From Deltaproteobacteria bacterium (GTDB taxonomy: Bacteria; Myxococcota_A; Polyangia; GCA-2747355): a stretch of 64,000 bases of DNA. The stretch is taken from positions 39,856 to 103,855 of the forward strand of contig JACKDQ010000014.1 in NCBI GenBank assembly GCA_020633415.1, given 5' to 3'. Shown one piece after another: positions 18,771 to 26,662 of this stretch. Position numbers and translations under genes: made by a program. Positions within the stretch are counted from its first letter, which is position 1; each line of letters begins with the position of its first letter. The notes beneath the pieces are model-generated. The model was not told where the DNA came from. It searched no databases and saw only the letters and a program-made list of their open reading frames with translations.

Positions 18771-19565
18771 GTGGTCAATGCGTTTCGCTACGTGTTGCAC
18801 ATCGACACCTGGCTGGCGCTCGGCGTCCTAGGACTGGTGGTCAGCGCCCTCGAGTCGATCGGCACGCTGCCCTTTCGGGTACCTCCGATGGCATTGCCGT
18901 TGGCGCGAGCGGTGGCCGCGGCATATTTCTTCATGGTGCTGCGCAAGGCGGCGACAGGCTCGTTGCGACTGCCGCTGCTGCGTGACTACCGCGACACCTG
19001 GGATACCCTGATCTATCCGTTGATGCAGCTCTGCGCGATCGGTTTGGTCTACTGGAGTGCTTTGACGCTGCTGGCGGGCATCGAGGGGGACTTTGAGGCA
19101 TTCTTGCATCGCTACCAGTGGCGCACCCTCGAGCTATTTCGCCGTGAGCGGTGGCAGGTCTACCTGGGCCTTGGGTTGTCGCTGTTGTACCTTCCTCCGG
19201 CTCTAATCGCCGCGACGTTGAGTCGGCGACTGCTGCGACTTTTTGATCCCACCTACGGCTGGCTATTCGTCGCTCGCGTACCCGATGCATACGCGAGAAC
19301 GTTTTCAGCCTTTTGCCTGCTCACCGTCGCCTCGTTTGTCGTCGATTCGCTGGCTGCCGCCCTACAACAGGCCGTCCCGATTCCATTGGTCGCGGGTGTG
19401 ATGCGGCAGATCTTGACGTTAACTATCCCGTTAGCGCAGGCTCGCGTGATTGGCTCATTCGTTCACATCCACGGGCCGGCGATGATCTCCTCCGCAGGAA
19501 TCTCCTCCGCGGGGATCTCCCCGTCGGGGATCCCTACACTGCAACGAAAGTCGACTTCTGAGTGA
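18771..19565 (+). CDS. polytopic inner-membrane protein of unknown function
   Basis: 264 residues with about six hydrophobic stretches, including WLALGVLGLVVSALESIG, LIYPLMQLCAIGLVYW and VYLGLGLSLLYLPPALIAAT. The C terminus carries an odd Ser-rich repeat (ISSAG-ISSAG-ISPSG-IP) encoded by a 15-nt near repeat at about 19490-19540. GTG 18771 is the first common start codon in frame, but the frame is open back to a CTG overlapping the previous stop, so translation may be coupled. The stop overlaps the next gene by 4 nt (GTGA), which supports an operon with the pseudokinase. No family recognised. Confidence 0.65.
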   Translation: MVNAFRYVLHIDTWLALGVLGLVVSALESIGTLPFRVPPMALPLARAVAAAYFFMVLRKAATGSLRLPLLRDYRDTWDTLIYPLMQLCAIGLVYWSALTLLAGIEGDFEAFLHRYQWRTLELFRRERWQVYLGLGLSLLYLPPALIAATLSRRLLRLFDPTYGWLFVARVPDAYARTFSAFCLLTVASFVVDSLAAALQQAVPIPLVAGVMRQILTLTIPLAQARVIGSFVHIHGPAMISSAGISSAGISPSGIPTLQRKSTSE

Positions 19566-21535
19566 GCAGACAGACCGATCAAATGCTGAGCGAGCTTGAG
19601 ATGGTCGCCGCGCGGCTGGGTTCCGACGCGCTCAAGCGCGGCCTAAGCGAATTGCACGCGGCGATCGATGCCGAACTCGGCCAACAGCACAGCGCTCAGT
19701 TGCAGGTGTTGACCGAACTTTCGCGCGAGATGCGCACCCATCTGACACCGGTCCTCGGACTCGCTGGCTTGCTGCGCGTGAGTGCTCATACCAGCGATCG
19801 GCAAAACTGGTCGCAGAGCATCGAGCACACCGTCAGTCACCTGGTAACCCTGCTCAACGGTGTGTTGTCCGCCTACCAAGGTGCACAGGAGAACGAGCAG
19901 CTGGCCTTTGACCTGATGCTGTTGGCCAACGATCTGCTCGCGCTGTTCGCCGCAGAGGCCGAACGCGAAGCCAAGTCGCTGCGTCTGACCTTCCAAACCA
20001 GTGCTCCGCGCTGGGCGAACGGTGATCCTGGGCAATTGCGACAGCTGCTGACCAACCTGCTCGACTACGCGATCTGCAACTTCCCGGGCGAGGGCATCGC
20101 GCTGACCATCGACGGCCTCGATGCGGGCGATATGACCCGGGTGCGCTTCACGCTTTCGCCGCTCGATCCGATCGGTACACCACGGCAAGTCGAGCAACCG
20201 GGCCGTGCTCACGTCAATCTCGCGATCTCTCACCAACTGCTCAGTCAGATCGGCGGCGTACTCAAGCACGAGCGCGCACCGAGCGAACGTCTGACGCTCA
20301 GCCTACCGCTGGTTCGCGCGCCATTGCTACTGCCCCAAGAAGGGGCTGACGATGTCGAGCTCACCGGCCGAAGCGCGCTGGTCGTTGGTCCACCGACGCC
20401 TCACCGCGCACGCCTGGCCACGCAACTTGCCGAGCTGCACGTTCACGCGCAAGTGTCCACCGAACAGAGCTGGCCCAACGACCCGTTCGACCTGCTGTTC
20501 TTCTTCGTCGATCAGCGCACCGATGCCGAGTTGCTCGCTCGCGTGAGCAAGCGCGTCGGCCGAACCCCATGGGTTTTGGTTTCAACCAGTCCAACGCGCG
20601 GGGAGGGCGCACTCGCCCGGCAGGCTGGTGCCCACGCCTATCTGGCTTCACCGCTGACAACGGCTTTGCTAGCGCGCGCTGCCCGGGCATTGCTGACTTC
20701 TCCACGCGACCGCGAACTGCTTACCCGTCACCGGCTATCAGAGCTTGGCCATCGCCCACGTGTGCTGTTAGTCGACGCTGACGCCAAAGCACTGAGCGTG
20801 CTTTGTCGTATGCTCGAGTCGCTCGGCTGTAAGCCAACAGTGATCAACGACGCGGGTGCCGCGCTCGCTGCCTGCGATGGCGTAAACTTCGACCTGATGC
20901 TTTGTGCCGAACAGCTCGCCCGCCACAGCGGTGCTAACCTGGTGCGGACGCTTCGCGCACGTCGATGCCGCGTCGGTGCTTACATCGGTCTAGCCGGCGA
21001 CGGACTGGGGCGCGAGCGGCAGCAATTGATCGCCGCTGGCGTTGATGCGGTACTCGACAAGCCGATCTCTTTCGGGCAACTCGCTGCCGCACTCGCTCAG
21101 CACGCTGACCATCACCCGATCGCGGTGCCGCCGACAGCGCCGGAGCAGCGCCCGGTGATCGACCGAATCTTTTTGTACCAACTCAAGCGTTCAGCGGGAC
21201 CGGCGGCCGAGGCGCTACTGCCAGAACTGATCGAAAGCTACCTTGCGGAGCTTCCCGGCCGTATCGCGCAGCTGCGACGCGCCCTGGAGCAGGCCGACAT
21301 CGAAAGCGTCAGCCAGATCGCCTTGCGCATCGCTGCCTCAAGCACCGCCGTCGGAGCCAGCGCGATCCGCGAGCAGGCGATCGCCATCCAGCAAATGATG
21401 GGACCGACGACGGCAGCCCGATCGATCGATATCGGCGCGAAAAACAAGGCGCTGGTGCAACTCAAGCAACTGGAAGAGGCGTTGCCCGGTACGGCCGACG
21501 CGCTACGCACAGCCGCCTACCAATCGTCGATCTAG
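19562..21535 (+). CDS. hybrid histidine-kinase-like protein lacking phosphotransfer residues
   Basis: 657 residues in the order HisKA-like, HATPase-like, two receiver-like domains and HPt-like, but all key positions are changed. The H-box reads SREMRTHLTPVLG where active kinases read SHEMRTPLxxILG, so the His is Arg. The ATPase lacks the DxGxG box and has QLLTNLLDYAICNF at the N-box. Receiver 1 has FDLLFFFVDQ (Phe at the Asp position, Lys replaced in ASPLT). Receiver 2 has FDLMLCAEQLA (Ala at the Asp position, DKPIS Lys kept). The HPt reads ALRIAASSTAVGA against AHSLKGSAGNLGA, so the His is Leu. It is probably a scaffold or allosteric partner. There is no membrane segment. GTG start overlaps the upstream stop. 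Confidence 0.82.
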   Translation: MSRQTDQMLSELEMVAARLGSDALKRGLSELHAAIDAELGQQHSAQLQVLTELSREMRTHLTPVLGLAGLLRVSAHTSDRQNWSQSIEHTVSHLVTLLNGVLSAYQGAQENEQLAFDLMLLANDLLALFAAEAEREAKSLRLTFQTSAPRWANGDPGQLRQLLTNLLDYAICNFPGEGIALTIDGLDAGDMTRVRFTLSPLDPIGTPRQVEQPGRAHVNLAISHQLLSQIGGVLKHERAPSERLTLSLPLVRAPLLLPQEGADDVELTGRSALVVGPPTPHRARLATQLAELHVHAQVSTEQSWPNDPFDLLFFFVDQRTDAELLARVSKRVGRTPWVLVSTSPTRGEGALARQAGAHAYLASPLTTALLARAARALLTSPRDRELLTRHRLSELGHRPRVLLVDADAKALSVLCRMLESLGCKPTVINDAGAALAACDGVNFDLMLCAEQLARHSGANLVRTLRARRCRVGAYIGLAGDGLGRERQQLIAAGVDAVLDKPISFGQLAAALAQHADHHPIAVPPTAPEQRPVIDRIFLYQLKRSAGPAAEALLPELIESYLAELPGRIAQLRRALEQADIESVSQIALRIAASSTAVGASAIREQAIAIQQMMGPTTAARSIDIGAKNKALVQLKQLEEALPGTADALRTAAYQSSI

Positions 21536-21539
21536 CGGA

Positions 21540-22046
21540 TCAGTCGAGCTGCTCGAGCAGGGCCTCGGCCCGCTGCCGGAGCTCGGGATCATCGCCAGTG
21601 TCGCGGATCAGTTTCAACTGCCCGATCAGCGAGCGAGCGCGCTTGGGCGCCTCCTCGGCGCAAATCTCTTCGAGCAAAGCGATCGCTTCAAGCTGACGAT
21701 CTTCGTCGCGATGCTGCAGCACTTTGACCAGCACGTCCACGTCACGCGGCAACGGATGCTCTTTGAGATAGGCATCAACGGCCTTACTGATCGGACCGCG
21801 ACCCTCCGCGGAAGCGATCGCGGCGAGCAGCTTGGAGCGCAACGGATCATCGTCGGCTGCGTCGCCGATCCGCTCTTGGACCAAATCTCCGATCTTGCCG
21901 CTCGAGAACAAACGGTCGAGCTTGGCCCGATAGGTACCTTGACGGCGCGGATCGAGCTGAGTTCGCTCGCGTTGCCCGCCACCGCGCGAACCATCACGCA
22001 TTTGATCGATCTCGCGCCAGCTGCGTTTGGGTCGGTCGTCGCTCAT
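21540..22046 (-). CDS. conserved hypothetical, charged N terminus and helical repeats
   Basis: 168 residues from ATG 22046. It begins MSDDRPKRSWREIDQMRDGS, a strongly charged, probably disordered segment with many Arg. After about residue 50 it becomes helical with HEAT-like patterning (DVDVLVKVLQHRDEDRQLEA, then LEEICAEEAPKRARSLIGQL). There is no signal peptide. It may be a small adaptor. Function unknown. It is the last gene of a possible minus-strand group with the zinc-ribbon protein and SOD, and converges with the pseudokinase 4 nt away. Confidence 0.65.
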   Translation of the reverse strand: MSDDRPKRSWREIDQMRDGSRGGGQRERTQLDPRRQGTYRAKLDRLFSSGKIGDLVQERIGDAADDDPLRSKLLAAIASAEGRGPISKAVDAYLKEHPLPRDVDVLVKVLQHRDEDRQLEAIALLEEICAEEAPKRARSLIGQLKLIRDTGDDPELRQRAEALLEQLD

Positions 22047-22069
22047 CGCCTTACCTCTTAGATCGCCCA

Positions 22070-22261
22070 CTAGAGCGTTTCGTCGCTGCCGTCGAATTCG
22101 AAGAGCTTCGAAGTGTTATCAAGACCTGGCAGCCACAACAGCGTCGAGCACGATGGGCACACGACGACCACGACAGGTTCGTACTGCTTTTGCTGCTCGG
22201 CTTCGCTGAAGCTGGCGTCGCACTTCGGGCAGCTAACTTGTTCAGGAAAGGTGTAGTTCAT
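22070..22261 (-). CDS. small zinc-ribbon protein
   Basis: 63 residues. Two CxxC pairs (VSCPKCDASF at about 9-14 and VVCPSCSTLLW at about 34-40) are spaced as in zinc ribbons. A hydrophobic strand (EPVVVVV) precedes the second pair and the tail is acidic. It may bind nucleic acid or act as a protein adaptor; no further assignment is possible. ATG 22261 begins MNYTFPEQ, and longer in-frame starts run into the SOD gene. It lies 104 nt downstream of SOD on the same strand. Confidence 0.68.
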   Translation of the reverse strand: MNYTFPEQVSCPKCDASFSEAEQQKQYEPVVVVVCPSCSTLLWLPGLDNTSKLFEFDGSDETL

Positions 22262-22365
22262 CGCGCGCCTCTGGGCGCAGATCTTAGCCCGATGCAGCGA
22301 CGGAAAACAAGCATCGCGGCGGATCAGGTCGGCAGCCATTCCGCCGCGATGCGACAGCGGCCCTG

Positions 22366-22980
22366 CTATTTCGCGTTGTCGAAGTTCTCGGCGACCGCAT
22401 CCCAATTGACGACGTTCCACCATGCGTCAATGTACTCGGGCCGACGGTTTTGATAGTGGAGATAGTAGGCGTGCTCCCAGACGTCGAGCCCGAGAATCGG
22501 CGTCTTGCCCTCCAGCAGCGGGCTATCTTGATTGGCTGTCGAGTGCACGATCAGCTTGTTTGCGCTGTCGAGCGAGAGCCAAGCCCAGCCCGAGCCAAAG
22601 CGAGTCGCTGCGGCATCGCCAAAAGTTGCTTTGAACTTATCAAACGAGCCGAAGGTCGCGTTGATCGCAGCCGCCAGATCGCCGCTCGGCGCACCGCCCT
22701 TGCCCTTGCCCATGATCTGCCAAAACAGCATGTGGTTGTGGTGGCCACCGCCGTTGTTGCGCACGGCGCCACGCACCGCCTCGGGCACGCTGGCCAAGTC
22801 GCTGAGCAGCACCTCGAGTGGGGCGTCCTTGAGCTTGCCGGCGTCCTCGAGGGCCGCATTGAGCTTGGCCACATAGCCGGCGTGGTGCTTGCCGTGATGG
22901 ATCTCCATTGTCCGGGCGTCGATATAGGGCTCTAACGCATCGAATTTGTAGGGAAGATCAGGGAGGCTATGCTTGGACAT
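22366..22980 (-). CDS. sodA: superoxide dismutase, Mn-type signature
   Basis: 204 residues, start preceded by AAGGAGAG at good spacing. It converts superoxide to hydrogen peroxide and oxygen. Metal ligands are visible: HHGKHHAGYV (first His region), NHMLFWQIMG (second His) and DVWEHAYYLHYQNRR (Asp and His). The metal-type markers GGGHHNHMLFW and STANQDSPL resemble Mn enzymes rather than Fe enzymes, although cambialistic use cannot be excluded. There is no signal peptide, so it is cytoplasmic. An imperfect dyad, GGACC-AATAC-GGTACC, lies upstream on this strand (about 23076-23092) and could be a regulatory site. Confidence 0.93.
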   Translation of the reverse strand: MSKHSLPDLPYKFDALEPYIDARTMEIHHGKHHAGYVAKLNAALEDAGKLKDAPLEVLLSDLASVPEAVRGAVRNNGGGHHNHMLFWQIMGKGKGGAPSGDLAAAINATFGSFDKFKATFGDAAATRFGSGWAWLSLDSANKLIVHSTANQDSPLLEGKTPILGLDVWEHAYYLHYQNRRPEYIDAWWNVVNWDAVAENFDNAK

Positions 22981-23093
22981 CGGAATCTCTCCTTGGTTAA
23001 CTCACCGTTTTTATTAAACCATTCCCGCAAACCAGGCGCGGCGATGGTCGGTTCTCGGTGGCGCTCGTTTTAATGTGGTACCGTATTGGTCCT

Positions 23094-23127
23094 AAAAAAG
23101 CAAAGCGGAAAGACCGCTCGCTTTTTT
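23094..23127 (+). terminator. bidirectional terminator-like hairpin between sodA and gloA
   Basis: AAAAAAGC (23094-23101) pairs with GCTTTTTT (23120-23127), and AGCGG (23104-23108) pairs with CCGCT (23114-23118) around an AAAGA loop. It has the shape of an intrinsic terminator on either strand, yet lies between two divergent genes, in the 5' region of gloA. Either it blocks read-through in both directions or acts as an attenuator for gloA. Confidence 0.5.
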
Positions 23128-23159
23128 GCTAAGCTAGCTGGCAGCGAGAGGAGCGCAAC

Positions 23160-23543
23160 TTGCGATTTTTACATACGATGCTTCGCGTAACCGACCTCGA
23201 GCGTTCGATCGCCTTTTACACTGAAGTCCTGCAGATGAAGCTGTTGCGGCGACAAGACTACCAGGCCGGTCGCTTCACACTGGCCTTTCTCGGGTACGGG
23301 CCAGAAGACCAACACACGGTGCTCGAGCTGACCTACAACTGGGACATCGGCGCCTATCAGCTCGGCGACGGGTTTGGACACATCGCGATCGCCGTCGACG
23401 ATGCGACACAGGCCTGCGAGGCGATTCGTCAGCGCGGCGGCAAGGTCGTTCGCGAGGCCGGCCCGATGAAGCACGGCACGACGGTGATCGCGTTTGTCGA
23501 GGACCCCGACGGCTATAAGATCGAGCTGATCGAGCGCAGCTAA
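23160..23543 (+). CDS. gloA: lactoylglutathione lyase (glyoxalase I)
   Basis: 127 residues of the glyoxalase/vicinal-oxygen-chelate fold with two beta-alpha-beta-beta-beta units. MRFLHTMLRVTDLERSIAFY supplies the first His ligand. VLELTYNWDIGAYQLGDGFG gives Glu and the substrate loop, HIAIAVDD the second His, and FVEDPDGYKIELIE the final Glu. This pattern matches proteobacterial GloA closely, including length. It detoxifies methylglyoxal as the glutathione hemithioacetal. TTG start with GAGAGGAG just upstream. It lies 13 nt before the next gene. Confidence 0.92.
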   Translation: MRFLHTMLRVTDLERSIAFYTEVLQMKLLRRQDYQAGRFTLAFLGYGPEDQHTVLELTYNWDIGAYQLGDGFGHIAIAVDDATQACEAIRQRGGKVVREAGPMKHGTTVIAFVEDPDGYKIELIERS

Positions 23544-23556
23544 GCGTGCACCCGCG

Positions 23557-24099
23557 ATGACGCTACTGCGCGCGGCGCTCGCTGCCGCAATCCTGCTCAA
23601 TGCGCTGACCGCCACGGCCGCTAGCCAGCGCGATCTTTGGGGCCGCCCATTGCTGCGCGATGGGTGGCACGTGATGGTCGCCTTTGGTTGGGGCGGCGGT
23701 CCAACCTCCAACGGCTTGATGCACAGCATGGAGATCGGCAAGAGCGATCGGACGACCGGCGCGACGTTGGCCTATAATCACCTCTTCATCCTCAGCGATC
23801 GGCTGGGCAAGCCGGCAAACGGCAGTGACATGTTCGGCGGGCACTTCTTGGTGCTCAAGCTGCCGCTCGGGTCCGCAGGGCTGGTGGGAAAGGTCGGTGC
23901 GGGCCTCGGCGAAAACGTCGACCTCTCCGACGGGTTTAGCGCGCGGTTCGGCGTCGGCTGGACCTATGGCATCGACCTGCACCTCGCGCTCTACCCGCGA
24001 TCGGGGCTCACGCTAACCGCGTTGGTCGTACATGCAGCGACGGTCGATCGCGGCCATCAGCTCGGCTTAGCGCTCGGCCTCGGCTACAGTTGGTTTTGA
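23557..24099 (+). CDS. secreted, probably beta-barrel outer-membrane protein
   Basis: 180 residues. A signal peptide (MTLLRAALAAAILLNALTATAAS, cut near residue 22) precedes alternating hydrophobic/polar strands rich in Gly and aromatic residues (HVMVAFGWGGGP, LALGLGYSWF). It ends in Phe, as do many outer-membrane barrels. No family recognised. It follows gloA by 13 nt and overlaps the convergent minus-strand gene by 33 nt. Confidence 0.65.
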   Translation: MTLLRAALAAAILLNALTATAASQRDLWGRPLLRDGWHVMVAFGWGGGPTSNGLMHSMEIGKSDRTTGATLAYNHLFILSDRLGKPANGSDMFGGHFLVLKLPLGSAGLVGKVGAGLGENVDLSDGFSARFGVGWTYGIDLHLALYPRSGLTLTALVVHAATVDRGHQLGLALGLGYSWF

Positions 24100-25080
24100 G
24101 ACGCGCGCCCAGCCAAACGCACCGATCAGATGCAGGGCGAGCTGTGGCCCGGCGAGACCCGTTGCCCGGCGATCGTCGGCACGCGCGGTGAGACCGCGAA
24201 CGGTGTAGCCAACCGCCAAGCGCGCACCAAGCGCGACGCCGCGGCCGAGACGCTGGAGGTAATCGCCGACAAAACCGGCGATCAGCACGGTGTCCGAGAC
24301 GCGCCGCGCGCTGACCGCGGGGTCAGCGGCGAGACCGCTAACGCGCGCCCAGCCGAGATCGATCTGCGGACCAATCGCGAAAACCCCCCGCCGATTATCG
24401 CCAACCCACTGCAGACTCGCCTGACCACGGGCACTGAGCAGCTTGATCCGACCCAACGGATCGTCGGCTTCGGCACCACCAAACGCCGCGCCGATCGACA
24501 AGCGCCAAGGGCCAGCGGCGGGTCGCCACCACAGCGTCGTCTGGGCTTCGAACAGCGCGCCAGAAAACGACGGAAAGAGTTGAACGCCCGGGCCAAAACC
24601 GATCAGCAGCGCAGGCGTCTGCGCCTCTGCCGCCGGAGGAACAGCAGGCGGCCGAGGATCGGCGACGGCGGGCCTCGACACAACGCGAGCAGGGCCGCGC
24701 ACCTTGGCGGAAACACCACCGCCGAGTGCGAGGGTTCCGCGCAACAACTCGCTGACCATCAAAGCGATCTGACGCTCGGCACCTTGTTTGGGCAGGCCGC
24801 GTAGCGAGAGCTCGTCGACGACAAGGCTGCGATCTTCTTTGCGATATCGCACTGTCAACCGATCGACCGCTGCGGTGCAGGCACCGGCCTCGATCGTCGC
24901 TTCGACGAGACCGCTTACCGCGCTCAGCTCCAGTGAGAGCTGTTTGCGCAGCAGCACTGCATCGAAAGGAATCGCGCTGCACGGCGTGATGCGCAGCGAC
25001 GCCTCCGCCTGTGCGGCGGAAGAAAGACCCAACATCAGCGTCAGCGTCAGCCCAAAGCCGAAGTGTTGTTGGGTCTTCAT
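24067..25080 (-). CDS. secreted protein, periplasmic domain plus probable beta-barrel
   Basis: 337 residues. The signal peptide ends SSAAQA|EAS (about residue 25). An N-terminal periplasmic domain (about 28-130) is followed by a Pro-rich linker (SRPAVADPRPPAVPPAAEAQ). A Gly/Leu-rich region with alternating strands follows (GFGPGVQLFPSFSG, WWRPAAGPWRLSIGAAFGG). The same plan, a soluble N-terminal domain plus a barrel-like C terminus, is seen in the gene at 44614-45690. It may sense or anchor something at the outer membrane; no function can be assigned. Start ATG 25080. Overlaps the neighbour at its 3' end. Confidence 0.65.
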   Translation of the reverse strand: MKTQQHFGFGLTLTLMLGLSSAAQAEASLRITPCSAIPFDAVLLRKQLSLELSAVSGLVEATIEAGACTAAVDRLTVRYRKEDRSLVVDELSLRGLPKQGAERQIALMVSELLRGTLALGGGVSAKVRGPARVVSRPAVADPRPPAVPPAAEAQTPALLIGFGPGVQLFPSFSGALFEAQTTLWWRPAAGPWRLSIGAAFGGAEADDPLGRIKLLSARGQASLQWVGDNRRGVFAIGPQIDLGWARVSGLAADPAVSARRVSDTVLIAGFVGDYLQRLGRGVALGARLAVGYTVRGLTARADDRRATGLAGPQLALHLIGAFGWARVSKPTVAEAER

Positions 25081-25120
25081 CTCGCAGAGATGGTGCCCTA
25101 GTCGCGGTCTAAGCGCCAGG

Positions 25121-26404
25121 TTAGGGCTTTTTGGCGCCGAATTCGCCGAAGGATTGCTGGGCCACGGCCATCGCTTCGTCGAGATTGAGGCGAGCCAACC
25201 AAACGTCCGCGTCCATCTTCACCGCGCTGGCCTGCAACGGCAGACCCAGAATGCCGCGAAGCTGGTTGGCCCCCGAGTTGGAAACCTTGGCGGCGGCATC
25301 AACTTTGGCGCGAGAGATCTCTTTGCGACCCGCATAGATCGCGGCGAATCGCGGACCGACGTTGACCTTGACCAGCTTGGAGACGTTGCCGCTGCTCTTT
25401 TCGTTGAGAATGTCTGACTCGTCCTCGATGGCGTCGATCTTCATCGCCGTGTTGAACTCGCGGTAATCGTAAAGGCGATTGCCAAACACGAGGTTCTTGC
25501 TCACTGTGAGCTTCTTGCACTTCTTGATGTTGTCGATCGCACCGTAGTCGTTGAAGCCGAGCACGTTGCCGGTGATATTGGCGATCACTTCACTGTCTAG
25601 CTTAACCCCATTGCCGCCGTAGGTAGCGATCGCGTCGTGCTTCCAGCTAAAGAGGATCGTATTGTTTTTGATCTCATAGCTCGGCAGGCCCTGGCCATCG
25701 CGCGGATGGAAAGCGGTCATCGCATAGATGCCCTCGCCGGTGTTGTTAATGATCAAATTGTTTTCGATGGTCAGCGTCGAGTTCTTTCCACCCCAGGTGG
25801 CGATCGCCCCGCCGGTTGGCGCGGTATTCATCACGACGTTGTTCTTGACCGTCGCCTGACAATCCGTGCCGAGCTTGATTTTGATCCCGCCCGATTCCGG
25901 CGTCGCATTCTTGTTCTTTGCGGGGTTGGCCCGACGCCGGATCTTGAGTTGCTTGTCGGTGTCGTAATGGTTGCGATCGCCGTTGTCGATGATCAGGCCG
26001 TCGACCACGACACGCTTGCCAGCGTCGCAGCCGAGGATCAGTCGGTATTGCGTCGATCCCGCCATCTGATCGACACCGGAAAGAATCGTGCGGTGAGCAC
26101 CCCAAGGATCGCGCTTGGAAAAATCGTCGGCGTAGCCGCCGATGATCGTCACCGGCACGGGCACGTTGTCCGAGCCGTTGTTGGAGCGACCGCGATAGAC
26201 CCCCTCAGCGATGTGCACCACGTCGCCAGCGACAAGCTTGGAGACAATGTTGCCCAGATCTTTGGCGGGCTTTTCCTTGGTCGCGTTTTTTCCGCGGCCA
26301 CGTTTAATCGAGACGTAATAGTCGCGCGCTTGGACCTCATTCACGCACAGCAGCGACAGCACTGCGATCAACGAGTAAATCGAAAGTCGGCTAGCTCTGC
26401 TCAT
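25121..26404 (-). CDS. secreted right-handed parallel beta-helix protein
   Basis: 427 residues. The signal peptide (SIYSLIAVLSLLCVNEVQA|RDYYVS) precedes DYYVSIKRGRGKNATKEKPA, the DUF1565-like start of pectate-lyase-type beta-helices. Repeated coil signatures follow, rich in Asn and beta-branched residues (VKNNVVMNTAPTGGAI, LTIENNLIINNTGEGI, YEIKNNTILFSWKHDAI, VIANITGNVLGFN). Proteins of this class bind or cleave polysaccharides; no catalytic residues are obvious. It lies 40 nt upstream of the barrel-like protein on the same strand. Confidence 0.82.
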   Translation of the reverse strand: MSRASRLSIYSLIAVLSLLCVNEVQARDYYVSIKRGRGKNATKEKPAKDLGNIVSKLVAGDVVHIAEGVYRGRSNNGSDNVPVPVTIIGGYADDFSKRDPWGAHRTILSGVDQMAGSTQYRLILGCDAGKRVVVDGLIIDNGDRNHYDTDKQLKIRRRANPAKNKNATPESGGIKIKLGTDCQATVKNNVVMNTAPTGGAIATWGGKNSTLTIENNLIINNTGEGIYAMTAFHPRDGQGLPSYEIKNNTILFSWKHDAIATYGGNGVKLDSEVIANITGNVLGFNDYGAIDNIKKCKKLTVSKNLVFGNRLYDYREFNTAMKIDAIEDESDILNEKSSGNVSKLVKVNVGPRFAAIYAGRKEISRAKVDAAAKVSNSGANQLRGILGLPLQASAVKMDADVWLARLNLDEAMAVAQQSFGEFGAKKP

Positions 26405-26662
26405 CTTGGTTTCTCCCAGCGATAAAATGCGCGCCGCGGGCGCACGCGCCCAGCGGCCATCGGTACGTCAGTGTAACGGGAAGCTCTATTTAACTGTCCC
26501 TTGCGATAGTTTTCCAGTCCGATCAGCTGGCCGCTGCGCACAGACCGGCAGCGAGTCATTTCGCGGAATCCGTGCCGACGCGACAGAAAACGCCGCAAAC
26601 CGCGCAAACCGTGCCGATCCTCGGCAGTTGAAACACGTCGGACGGACCACTAAACTCCGCGG

